A stretch of 9,246 nt of DNA from assembly GCA_003520965.1 (NCBI GenBank), contig DOTU01000319.1:2363-11608 (forward strand), read 5' to 3'. The notes below the pieces were generated by a model, which searched no databases, had not been told where the DNA came from, and saw only the letters and a list, made by a program, of their open reading frames with translations. Shown piece after piece: positions 1 to 6,150 of the stretch; positions within the stretch are counted from its first letter, which is position 1, and each line of letters opens with the position of its first letter. Source of the stretch: Candidatus Zixiibacteriota bacterium (GTDB lineage Bacteria; Zixibacteria; MSB-5A5; UBA10806). The translations under genes and the position numbers were made by a program.

Positions 1-474
1 GGTGTCAGGGCCGATGCCGCTTATAATGCCGGTAATTCGTATTACAGAGCCGGCAAATATGATCAGGCCATCAAATCCTATATCGATGCCCTAAAGCTTC
101 AGCCCAAAGACAAAGATTATAAGCATAATCTTGAAATGGCTCTCATGCAAATGAAGCAGCAGCAGCAACAACAGCAGAACAAACAAAATAAGGACGATAA
201 GAAAAATCAACAGCAGCAAAAACAGGACCAGCAAAAGCAGGATCAAAATAAGGATCAACAAAAGCAGGACCAGACACAAAACCAGCAAGATAAAGATAAG
301 CAAGATCAGAAAAAACAGGATCAGCAACAACAACGGGCTTCGCAGCAGCAAAAACAGGAAATGGATAAGCAAAAAGCTCAGGAGCTCTTGGCCCGTTTCG
401 CCAACGATGAGAAAGATATTCAAAAACGTCTCAAGCAGGTTAATGTGCGGGGGAAATCAGCCAATGACTGGTAA
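1..474 (+). CDS. batC: BatC-like TPR protein with Gln/Lys/Asp-rich tail (5' partial)
   Basis: The reading frame is open from the first base and stops at TAA 472-474, giving 157 residues; the start lies outside the window. Residues 1-45 read as one tetratricopeptide repeat (AYNAGNSYYRAGKYDQAI, followed by a second helix ending in LKLQP). From about residue 52 to 120 the protein is almost only Gln, Lys, Asp and Asn. A short conserved-looking end follows (ELLARF, then NDEKDIQKRLKQ). In bat operons BatC is a TPR protein with a charged, low-complexity C-terminal region, encoded just before batD, and that matches order and layout here. BatC-E are thought to form a membrane-associated complex with the VWA-domain proteins BatA and BatB; the molecular role is poorly defined. 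The end overlaps batD by 11 bases. The low-complexity tail carries little homology signal, so the call rests on the TPR, the C-terminus and the neighbours. Confidence 0.78.
   Translation, partial: GVRADAAYNAGNSYYRAGKYDQAIKSYIDALKLQPKDKDYKHNLEMALMQMKQQQQQQQNKQNKDDKKNQQQQKQDQQKQDQNKDQQKQDQTQNQQDKDKQDQKKQDQQQQRASQQQKQEMDKQKAQELLARFANDEKDIQKRLKQVNVRGKSANDW
154..360 (+). repeat. Low-complexity CAG/CAA/AAG-type repeat tract inside batC
   Basis: The + strand here is very rich in A, with G and C and almost no T. It is built from imperfect copies of a unit close to CAAAAGCAGGACCAG, clearest at about 219-285. It encodes the Gln/Lys/Asp-rich tail of the BatC-like protein. The unit drifts at third positions (CAG/CAA, GAC/GAT), which suggests selection on the amino-acid composition rather than a recent perfect expansion. 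Such tracts can change length by slippage. Confidence 0.7.
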
Positions 475-2263
475 GAACTTGTTCATTGCCGCTGTATTCA
501 TTGCCGTTCTTGCTGGAGCCGCGCAAGCTCTTACCATTACTGCTTCCGTCGATAAGCAGGATGTTGGTCTCGGCGATCAGATTGCCCTAAAGGTCAACGT
601 TGTCGGCAAAGGCGGTACCCTTCCCGAACCTACTCTTCCAGATCTTTCCGCTTTCGAGATTTACTCCTCCGGCAGGAGTCAAAACATACAGATTATGAAT
701 GGTGCTTTTTCGTCGAATCTGGATATTAGTTATATCCTCGTTCCCAAAAAGGCGGGAGATTTCATCATCGGTCCCATTATTATTCGCGATAAAACCGGTA
801 TGGCTTCTACCGAGCCGATTAAAATTCACGTTTCCAATCAAAGCTCACCATCCAAACCCGGCGGCAAAGTATCCCCTCAGGCAGGGCAACCGCCATCGGC
901 CAATCGTCAGCCTGCTCAAAAAGGCGGTGATTTTTTCATCGATCAGTTCGTTGATAAAACCAGCCCCTATCTCGGCGAGCAGGTGACATTATCTTTCAGG
1001 TTTTATCAAGCGGTAAATCTCTGGGATCAGCCGACATTAGAGTGGCCCAAGTACGCCGGTTTCACAGTTGAAGACCTTCCGCCCAACGGACGGTACTATC
1101 AGGTTGTTAACGGTCGTCAGTATCTTGTCACCGAAATAAAGCGCGCTCTCTTTCCGCTCTCATCGGGCAAGCTGATCATCGATACACCCCAGCTTACGAT
1201 AAAGCCGGACGATTTCGGCACCGCTTTCGATCCGTTCAGCTTCTTTGATCGCAATACTCAGGATATGTTCAGACGCGGGCAACCGAAAATACTAACTGCT
1301 AATCCGATTACTATAAATGTTAAGCCGCTTCCCGAGCAAGGCAAACCCGCCGATTTCACCGGCGCCGTTGGCAAATTCAATATGCAGGTTGAAACCGATA
1401 AAGATTCAGTTGGTGTCGACGAGCCGATCACCCTCAAGGTCACTCTCTCCGGGACCGGAAATATCCGTTCACTTCCGCCCGTTAAGCTTCCTGATCTTCC
1501 CGATTTCAGAATCTACGATTCCGGCAACACCGAATCTGTTTCCAATACCAACCAGGTTGTTTCCGGAACCAAGACTTTCGAACAGGCCATCATCCCAAAA
1601 ACCTCCGGGGTTTTCACCATTCCGGCTATCAGCTTAAGCTATTTCGATCCAACCTCAACATCTTATAAAACAATCGGCACCGGCGCGCGTCGGATTGTTG
1701 CCACAGGTCAGGGTTTAGTTGATGTTGGCGGAGCGCCCAAAAATATCATTGGAGCAGGCAAACAATCATTGGGATATATCATCACCGATTTTCCAAAAAA
1801 CGATCCTAAAAGAGATCTCTCGAGTTCGGGCTTATTCTGGTTTTTACAGATACTGCCTCTGTTTGGAATTATCGCCGCCATCTTCTACCGCTCGCATACT
1901 CAAAAGCTTTTGGCAGACCTCGGCTACGCCCGCAGAGTCGGCGCTGGAAAACGGCTCAGATCGATTTTCAAAACAGCGGCCGCGCTTAAAGCGCAAGGCG
2001 AGCTGGTTGGTTTCTATGGCGCTTTGTATGATGCGGTTCTTGGCTTTGTTGCCGACCGTCTCAATCTCGAGAAATCCGGCTTGACAATAGAGGACGTGAA
2101 GACGCACGAGAAGATACCAGGCGATATCAGGAACGAATTAACTGCGTTTTTGGAAAGCTGCCAGAATGCCCGTTTTGCGCCCGGAGGGGTAACCAAAAAT
2201 CATGCGGACGATCTCCTGGAAAACGCTGGCGATTTAGTTGGTCGACTGGAAAAAATCTTATGA
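464..2263 (+). CDS. batD: BatD family protein (oxygen-tolerance domain)
   Basis: The 599-residue protein starts with a clear signal peptide (MTGKNLFIAAVFIAVLAGA, probable cleavage after AQA at about residue 22). A long exported part of beta-sandwich-like repeats follows. The phrase type 'D-x-x-x-x-G-[DE]-x-[IV]-x-L-x-[VF]' occurs three times (KQDVGLGDQIALKV, KTSPYLGEQVTLSF, KDSVGVDEPITLKV), each followed by a 'P.LPDL..F.IY' or similar segment. One membrane helix lies at about 456-475 (LFWFLQILPLFGIIAAIFY), then a cytoplasmic C-terminal domain of about 120 residues. This is the standard BatD architecture (BatD/oxygen tolerance family) and length. I chose ATG 464 because the signal peptide begins there and GGGGGA (449-454) sits at suitable distance; an in-frame ATG at 407 would add 19 residues lying within batC. 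The stop overlaps the batE start (ATGA at 2260-2263). BatD is believed to be a membrane-anchored periplasmic component of the Bat complex. Confidence 0.9.
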   Translation: MTGKNLFIAAVFIAVLAGAAQALTITASVDKQDVGLGDQIALKVNVVGKGGTLPEPTLPDLSAFEIYSSGRSQNIQIMNGAFSSNLDISYILVPKKAGDFIIGPIIIRDKTGMASTEPIKIHVSNQSSPSKPGGKVSPQAGQPPSANRQPAQKGGDFFIDQFVDKTSPYLGEQVTLSFRFYQAVNLWDQPTLEWPKYAGFTVEDLPPNGRYYQVVNGRQYLVTEIKRALFPLSSGKLIIDTPQLTIKPDDFGTAFDPFSFFDRNTQDMFRRGQPKILTANPITINVKPLPEQGKPADFTGAVGKFNMQVETDKDSVGVDEPITLKVTLSGTGNIRSLPPVKLPDLPDFRIYDSGNTESVSNTNQVVSGTKTFEQAIIPKTSGVFTIPAISLSYFDPTSTSYKTIGTGARRIVATGQGLVDVGGAPKNIIGAGKQSLGYIITDFPKNDPKRDLSSSGLFWFLQILPLFGIIAAIFYRSHTQKLLADLGYARRVGAGKRLRSIFKTAAALKAQGELVGFYGALYDAVLGFVADRLNLEKSGLTIEDVKTHEKIPGDIRNELTAFLESCQNARFAPGGVTKNHADDLLENAGDLVGRLEKIL

Positions 2264-3015
2264 AAAAGACTGCATTTCTAATAACCACAATTATTGCGCT
2301 TCTCTGCGTTACTGTCGTTGCTGCGGATAATCAAACTATCTGGCAGGAGGCAGCCAACTACTACGATCAAGCCAACTATCAAGCCGCCATAGACGATTAC
2401 GGTAAGCTCCTGGAGCGAGGTTTTGAAAATCCCCAGATTTATTTAAATCTTGGCAACTCCTATTTCAAAGCGGGCGAGCTTGGCCGGGCTATCTGGAGTT
2501 TCCGAAAAGCGCTTCTGCTCGATCCTGGTTTTAAGGCAGCAAGCGCTAATCTCGCTTATGTGCGCAGCTTTAACACCGATCAAATCGCTTCCAAACAACA
2601 CGGTTTCATCCTTGATATCTGGGATGCTATCAGCGGGCTTTTTTCCGCCAACGGTTACCTTTGGCTTTTTATGCTCGGCTGGTGGATTGTAGCCGCGATC
2701 ATAATTTATAAGATCATCCGGCCCGGCAGCCCTTTGTGGCTATATTATTTATTGATAGTTCCGGCAATACTCATTATCTTTTCTGGCGCATCAGCCGCTC
2801 GACGGGTTAGCGAAGATCGGCTGACTCACTGGGGGGTTCTGGTACAGGATACCGCCGATATTCGCGAAGGACCCGGCGAGGAGTTCAATCGCGTCGAGGT
2901 TGCTCACGAGGGATTGGAGCTTAAAATTCTCGGAACCAGGGAAAATAGCTATCTGATAGAGCTTGGTAATGGCCTAAGGGGCTGGATAACCAAAAAAGCC
3001 GTACTGGAAATTTGA
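2260..3015 (+). CDS. batE: BatE-like TPR protein with two membrane helices and SH3-like domain
   Basis: The 251-residue protein has an N-terminal signal sequence (about 1-22, ending VVAAD) and a TPR region at about 25-100 (ANYYDQANYQAAIDDY; IYLNLGNSYFKAGELGRAIW; ALLLDPGFKAA). Two hydrophobic helices follow at about 133-153 (YLWLFMLGWWIVAAIIIY) and 157-178, then a C-terminal bacterial SH3-like domain at about 190-251 (VLVQDTADIREGPGEEFNRV ... GWITKKAVLEI). TPR-TM-TM-SH3 directly after batD is the normal BatE arrangement. The ATG shares bases with the batD stop, and the upstream ribosome-binding site is weak (GGA at 2248-2250), so translational coupling is likely. The SH3-like domain may bind envelope polymer or a partner protein in the periplasm; that is inference. 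Its own stop overlaps the TTG start of the next gene. Confidence 0.88.
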   Translation: MKKTAFLITTIIALLCVTVVAADNQTIWQEAANYYDQANYQAAIDDYGKLLERGFENPQIYLNLGNSYFKAGELGRAIWSFRKALLLDPGFKAASANLAYVRSFNTDQIASKQHGFILDIWDAISGLFSANGYLWLFMLGWWIVAAIIIYKIIRPGSPLWLYYLLIVPAILIIFSGASAARRVSEDRLTHWGVLVQDTADIREGPGEEFNRVEVAHEGLELKILGTRENSYLIELGNGLRGWITKKAVLEI

Positions 3016-4064
3016 ACTTACTAAAGTCTAGACGATTCTGGGGATTACTTCTTACGGTAGGTCTATTGGTCTACTGTTTCTACGATTTCGATTTTCACAG
3101 CGTTATAAAAGCCATTTTGGCGATCCATTTCTTGTATCTTATCCCGCTCATCTTTCTCGAGGCTATAATCGCTTATATCCGAACCGCGCGCCTGAAATAT
3201 ATTATCGATCCCGTCAAGAACATAAGGGTAAATGATCTCTATCCTATCTACTGCATAGGCATGATGACCAATCTTCTGATGCCATATCTGACGGGCCAGG
3301 TGGCCCGCATCTATCTTCTTAGCAAACGCGGCCAATTGAAGAAAACATTTCTTTTCACCACCACCGTTCTTGAGGTACTTTTCGATGGCCTGGCGCTGAT
3401 CGGAATTACTTTGGTGATTTCGCTTTTCTTTGTCTTGCCGTCGGAATTTCATCCCTGGCATTTCTTTGTCCTGGCTGGCGTTCTGGTCCTGGCTTCCGTG
3501 CTCCTATTCTGGCTATCTCGTCGGATAGGAAAGAGTAGCGGTATTTTTGGAAAGTTAATTGCGAAACTTCCGCAACGGGTTTCAAGAAGAGCTGAAGAAG
3601 TGCGCTCCTCCTTTCTGTCCGGCCTTGAAACCCTTCGCAGTTCCAAGCATCTTCTGATGGTCTCCCTGCTTTCGATCCTCTCCTGGATTGCTCAGGCAGC
3701 GCTGGTCTATATCCTGATTCTCGCCTTCGGATTTGATATCAGCGTTTGGGGCGCAGTCATCATCACTACTGTGGTAACCATCATGATGCTTATCGTGCTT
3801 TCGCCGGTTAATATCGGCACATTCCAGGCCGCCACGCTGGCCGCGCTTCGCCCCTTTGGAATCGTCAAATCTCCAGCTCTGGCTTTCTCATTTCTATTGC
3901 ATATCGCAGTGTATATTCCTCCGATAATCCTCGGGGCATTTTTTAGTTTCAAAGAGGGCTTGAGTCTTAAAGATCTCCGGCGCGAGGGCGAAAAAGCGGT
4001 CGAGGAAAGCGGTGACGATGATCCGCCGGGAACATCTCCCGATCAGATTTTAAAAACAAGATAA
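3012..4064 (+). CDS. UPF0104 / lysylphosphatidylglycerol synthetase TM-domain family membrane protein
   Basis: The 350-residue polytopic protein has about seven or eight hydrophobic segments (for example 10-24, 39-58, 110-140, 150-168, 214-238, 243-265, 285-310) and a charged, Asp/Glu-rich cytoplasmic tail after about 320. Family-type landmarks are RTARLKYI near 57, NLLMPYLTGQVARIYLLSKR (about 87-106), a 'VLEVLFDGLAL' segment where the family often has E-R-x-x-D, and SPVNIGTFQAATLAAL (about 264-279) where it often has P-x-G-x-G-x-x-E. This matches the LPG_synthase_TM/UPF0104 fold related to the flippase half of MprF and to AglD/YbhN proteins. It lacks the soluble aminoacyl-transfer domain of MprF, so lipid or polyprenyl-lipid movement is a possible role and lysyl-lipid synthesis is not. 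The start is TTG, within TTGA shared with the batE stop. No good Shine-Dalgarno precedes it, so it probably depends on coupling to batE. Confidence 0.82.
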   Translation: MNLLKSRRFWGLLLTVGLLVYCFYDFDFHSVIKAILAIHFLYLIPLIFLEAIIAYIRTARLKYIIDPVKNIRVNDLYPIYCIGMMTNLLMPYLTGQVARIYLLSKRGQLKKTFLFTTTVLEVLFDGLALIGITLVISLFFVLPSEFHPWHFFVLAGVLVLASVLLFWLSRRIGKSSGIFGKLIAKLPQRVSRRAEEVRSSFLSGLETLRSSKHLLMVSLLSILSWIAQAALVYILILAFGFDISVWGAVIITTVVTIMMLIVLSPVNIGTFQAATLAALRPFGIVKSPALAFSFLLHIAVYIPPIILGAFFSFKEGLSLKDLRREGEKAVEESGDDDPPGTSPDQILKTR

Positions 4065-4079
4065 AAATAATTGTGTATT

Positions 4080-4155
4080 TGCGATGAGCGAAGCGATGAA
4101 GAAATCCCAATTTGAATCTTTCATTGCGAGCGAACAAAGTGAGCGAAGAAATCCC
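4080..4155. repeat. Intergenic GAGCGAA / GAAGAAATCCC direct repeats
   Basis: Two related copies of a short element lie between the UPF0104 gene and the nth-like gene. The 11-mer GAAGAAATCCC occurs exactly at 4098-4108 and 4145-4155. The heptamer GAGCGAA occurs at 4086-4092, 4128-4134 and 4141-4147. The second copy begins CATTGCGAGCGAA, which resembles a 'TCATTGCGAGCGAAG..AAGCAATC' type of dispersed non-coding repeat that I recall from many bacterial genomes. Two degenerate copies side by side suggest an old repeat-element insertion site. No open frame of note crosses it. Confidence 0.6.
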
Positions 4156-4194
4156 CCGGCACAAAGCGTCACTTAAATAAATAGGAAAAAGTAG

Positions 4195-4237
4195 GTTGGG
4201 TTCCGAATCCCGCTCTTAGCGGGATAAGAAACCCGAC
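4195..4237 (+). repeat. Long imperfect hairpin just upstream of the nth-like gene
   Basis: The inner stem is perfect: ATCCCGCT (4207-4214) pairs with AGCGGGAT (4218-4225) around a CTT loop. After a small internal loop, the outer arm GTTGGGTT (4195-4202) pairs with AACCCGAC (4230-4237) with one G-T wobble. The GTAGGTTGGGTT...AACCC pattern resembles another dispersed palindromic repeat class. No T-tract follows, so it is not a convincing intrinsic terminator. It ends 8 bases before ATG 4246, so in mRNA it would sit where the ribosome binds. Confidence 0.65.
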
Positions 4238-4245
4238 ATGGAATT

Positions 4246-4941
4246 ATGCCTCCGTTCTCTCGATCCAAACTCCTCCAGCGCGCGAAAGCGATTGATCGCC
4301 TCCTTGTCCAGCGCTATGGCGCAAAATCCCAGCATCGGCATACCGATCCAACCTCAGAGCTGATCCTGACTATCCTCTCTCAAAACACCAACGATACCAA
4401 CCGCGATCATGCCTACGAGAATCTTAAACATCAATTCCCATCTTGGGCGAGTGTCGTTGCCGCAAAACCGTCGCAAATCGCCAAAGCGATTGAGATCGGC
4501 GGGTTGTCCTCCGTCAAATCAAAACGGATAAAAACGATTCTTGCTCAAATAAGGGAGAGGTCATCCGATTACTCTCTCTCGTTTTTAGAGAAGATGAACG
4601 ACCTTGCAATTTGGGAGTATCTCATGTCGTTCGTAGGCGTGGGACCGAAAACCGCTGCTTGCGTCCTTATCTTTTCTCTTGGTCGAAACGTTATGCCGGT
4701 CGATACCCATGTTCATCGTGTTGGCCAACGCCTGGGATTGATACCTCAAAGTTTCAGCGCTGAGAAAGCCCACCGTTGGTTTCTCGATCTCAATCTGCCT
4801 ATGAATCTCTACCAACTTCATCTTAATATGATTGCTCACGGCCGCACCCTTTGCCGTCCCACGAACCCCAAATGTTCCGAATGCCCGCTGAAAAAATATT
4901 GCTTGTATTATAAAAAGTCCGTAGAACAAAGTAATTCATAG
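4246..4941 (+). CDS. nth: Endonuclease III-like DNA glycosylase/AP lyase (HhH-GPD, 4Fe-4S)
   Basis: The 231-residue protein belongs to the HhH-GPD superfamily of base-excision repair glycosylases, which remove damaged pyrimidines and cut the strand at the abasic site. LTILSQNTND (about 41-50) is the early helix motif, in the LSQNT form also found in divergent Nth proteins. The helix-hairpin-helix is FVGVGPKTAACVL (129-141), with Lys135 at the position of the E. coli Nth catalytic lysine. VDTHVHRV (152-159) carries the catalytic Asp153. The 4Fe-4S ligands are all present: Cys203-x6-Cys210-x2-Cys213-x5-Cys219. Length is slightly above the usual 210-220. The gene stands alone, 181 bases after the upstream operon and just before a strong palindrome. 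No convincing Shine-Dalgarno precedes ATG 4246; the nearby ATG at 4238 is out of frame. The precise subfamily (Nth or an HhH-GPD paralogue) is not settled from sequence alone. Confidence 0.9.
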   Translation: MPPFSRSKLLQRAKAIDRLLVQRYGAKSQHRHTDPTSELILTILSQNTNDTNRDHAYENLKHQFPSWASVVAAKPSQIAKAIEIGGLSSVKSKRIKTILAQIRERSSDYSLSFLEKMNDLAIWEYLMSFVGVGPKTAACVLIFSLGRNVMPVDTHVHRVGQRLGLIPQSFSAEKAHRWFLDLNLPMNLYQLHLNMIAHGRTLCRPTNPKCSECPLKKYCLYYKKSVEQSNS

Positions 4942-4970
4942 GTCAAGACCCCCCGGGGTCTTGACTCTTT
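4942..4970 (+). terminator. Strong GC-rich palindrome after nth-like gene, probable terminator
   Basis: GTCAAGACCCC (4942-4952) is perfectly complementary to GGGGTCTTGAC (4955-4965), separated by CC, so an 11-bp stem forms in theory, with the central pairs likely open as the loop. It begins at the base after the TAG stop. The following TCTTT is only a weak T-tract. Position favours termination of the nth-like transcript; the symmetric shape would also fit a dispersed palindromic repeat reused as a terminator. Confidence 0.6.
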
Positions 4971-5030
4971 AGGTCTCATTTTAAAACTACTTCCCCATTT
5001 AATCCCTAAAAAAATATTAAATAATAATAC

Positions 5031-5058
5031 TTGACAATATCATTGACTTAGTTAATAT
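5031..5058 (+). promoter_or_regulatory. Sigma-70-type promoter of the MarR-family gene
   Basis: A perfect -35 box TTGACA (5031-5036) is followed after 16 bases by TAATAT (5053-5058, 4 of 6 matches), in a very A+T-rich stretch that starts near 5008. A start of transcription about 7 bases downstream would fall at 5064-5066, at or next to the ATG of the MarR-type gene, implying a leaderless or nearly leaderless message. Confidence 0.6.
5042..5056. promoter_or_regulatory. Candidate MarR operator between -35 and -10
   Basis: ATTGACTTAGTTAAT is an odd-centred palindrome about T5049, with 6 of 7 base pairs matching between the arms. It fills the promoter spacer, where bound repressor would block RNA polymerase. 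MarR-family dimers bind short, A+T-rich inverted repeats and often repress their own gene, so autoregulation is plausible. This is inferred from position and symmetry only. Confidence 0.45.
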
Positions 5059-5065
5059 TAGCCGT

Positions 5066-5536
5066 ATGAAAATACAAAAAAAGTCCCCTAAAAGCATAAA
5101 CCTTCATTGTTGCGATGAGCAAGTTCATTTATTGCGCGAGATAATGCGGGTTCATCAGGCATTGCTCGGGATCGCCAACCGTGAGGTGGGAATGCCATCG
5201 GCCCGACTGGCTTTATTGCGGCAGTTGGCTATCAGTCATCCCGAGGGGGTGGGGATTATGGATTTGGCCAGACGGCTTGGTGTCAATGCCGCAGCGGTTA
5301 CACGGCACGTCAAAGAAATGAAAGCGGAGCGCTTGGTTGGACGATTTCTGGATATCAAAGATAATCGACGAAATTATGTCAAACTTACGCCGGAAGGAGT
5401 GCAAATATTTGAGGAATTTCACAAACGAGCCCATGAGTTTGAATCCCTGATTTGCAAAACAATCGAGCCCGATGATCTGACTACTACAATTCGAGTCCTG
5501 TCGCAGGTGCGGGCGGCAATTGAAGAGTATCAATAG
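5066..5536 (+). CDS. MarR-family winged-helix transcriptional regulator
   Basis: The 156-residue protein has the usual MarR length and layout: N-terminal dimerisation helix (about 17-40), winged helix-turn-helix (about 46-107) and C-terminal dimerisation helices (about 112-155). MDLARRLGVNAAAVTRHVKEM (65-85) holds the HTH with its recognition helix from about 74. DIKDNRRNYVKLTPEG (96-111) is the typical wing, with the D-x-R pair (Asp99, Arg101) that contacts DNA in family members. Cys15-Cys16 at the N-terminus and Cys130 are the only cysteines. MarR proteins usually repress efflux or stress genes and release DNA on binding a small ligand or on cysteine oxidation. The ATG has no Shine-Dalgarno and sits only 7 bases past the predicted -10 box. 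The next genes encode a peroxiredoxin-like protein and an RND efflux system, its likely targets by context. Confidence 0.93.
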   Translation: MKIQKKSPKSINLHCCDEQVHLLREIMRVHQALLGIANREVGMPSARLALLRQLAISHPEGVGIMDLARRLGVNAAAVTRHVKEMKAERLVGRFLDIKDNRRNYVKLTPEGVQIFEEFHKRAHEFESLICKTIEPDDLTTTIRVLSQVRAAIEEYQ

Positions 5537-5609
5537 AATGAGATTCTGTCCAATCAAAAAATTATATCAATATCCCGCTGTTACGGCCGGATATTATTCC
5601 ATGAAATTG

Positions 5610-5638
5610 TTGACTTTGGATGCGTCTATAACTATATA
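5610..5638 (+). promoter_or_regulatory. Sigma-70-type promoter upstream of the peroxiredoxin-like gene
   Basis: TTGACT (5610-5615, 5 of 6 matches) lies 17 bases before TATATA (5633-5638, 4 of 6). TATAAG at 5635-5640 is an alternative -10 at 19-base spacing. Transcription would start near 5645, giving a short leader with the Shine-Dalgarno AAGGAAG at 5651-5657. Seven bases (TTGACTT) match one arm of the candidate MarR operator at 5043-5049, but that is also expected of any -35 box. The gene below therefore seems able to be transcribed separately from the regulator. Confidence 0.5.
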
Positions 5639-5661
5639 AGGGCTGAAAACAAGGAAGAGAT

Positions 5662-6150
5662 ATGGCAGCTATCGATAATGTAAATATCATCAGAACCGGC
5701 TTTTACGCTATCGATTTCACTTTAACCGATACCGAGGGCAATATTTTCCATCTTAACGATAATCTCACCGGTAAATTTACCTGCTTGGTTTTCTTTCCCG
5801 ATGGTGAAATCGAGAAGGTTAATAACTATCTCAAGAGCTTAAACCAGGGTTTACCAGATACGGCCTCCGGGCTGCCGGTTCAGATTGTGGCCATTAGCCC
5901 CGAAAAGGCAAGTCAATTAGAACATCTGAAAGATAAGTTTAAATTGGGTTTCCCCGTTCTCTCCGATTCCAGGCTTTTTGTATCAGAAAAATATCATCTG
6001 GTTAATGTCGGGAGCGCTAAACCATCGGTTTATTTCAGCATCTATGTTATTGACGATACCGGTATTATCAGGCATCGGGCTGGCGAAGTCCCGGGCCTTT
6101 CACGATTTTCATTTGAGGAGTTAAAAACGGCCATATCTCGGTTGATATAG
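5662..6150 (+). CDS. Peroxiredoxin-fold (AhpC/TSA-like) protein lacking the peroxidatic cysteine
   Basis: The 162-residue protein follows the AhpC/TSA-Bcp thioredoxin-fold plan. It has DFTLTDTEGN (18-27) as the usual entry strand, KFTCLVFFPD (38-47) as the central strand, VQIVAISPEKASQLEHLKDK with FKLGFPVLSD, and a late IDDTGIIRH strand-turn. In active peroxiredoxins the F-[FY]-P strand is followed by a P-x3-[TS]-x2-C motif. Here FFP is followed by DGEIEKVNN, and the position where cysteine is expected, near residue 53, is Val. The only cysteine is Cys41, inside the strand. The active-site Arg expected just before the 'IID.xG' strand also appears replaced (VYFSIYVIDD). Peroxidase activity is therefore unlikely; a structural, binding or regulatory role is possible. 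A good Shine-Dalgarno (AAGGAAG) supports the start. There is no signal peptide, so it should be cytoplasmic. Confidence 0.78.
   Translation: MAAIDNVNIIRTGFYAIDFTLTDTEGNIFHLNDNLTGKFTCLVFFPDGEIEKVNNYLKSLNQGLPDTASGLPVQIVAISPEKASQLEHLKDKFKLGFPVLSDSRLFVSEKYHLVNVGSAKPSVYFSIYVIDDTGIIRHRAGEVPGLSRFSFEELKTAISRLI

Noticed and set aside
91..423. Leu/Ile-rich open frame on the minus strand that looks like a membrane protein
   Set aside because: It is the complement of the Gln/Lys/Asp-rich tract of batC; CTG/TTG/TTT codons arise automatically from CAG/CAA/AAA, so the hydrophobicity is an artefact.
407..463. Upstream ATG that would extend BatD by 19 residues
   Set aside because: The extension lies within batC coding sequence and would bury the signal peptide, which starts cleanly at ATG 464.
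4080..4155. Possible CRISPR array because of repeated short units
   Set aside because: There are only two imperfect copies with irregular spacing and no cas genes; this is a short intergenic repeat element.
4585..4929. 114-residue minus-strand frame opposite the nth-like gene
   Set aside because: The + strand frame carries the complete HhH-GPD and iron-sulphur motifs; the antisense frame shows no family features and no ribosome-binding site.
5043..5070. Second promoter reading TTGACT then TATGAA
   Set aside because: The -10 would lie over the start codon and is a poorer match; the upstream TTGACA/TAATAT pair is stronger.
5538..5639. 33-residue open frame between the MarR-type and peroxiredoxin-like genes
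   Set aside because: It has no well-spaced ribosome-binding site, no recognisable motif, and overlaps the predicted promoter; probably chance.
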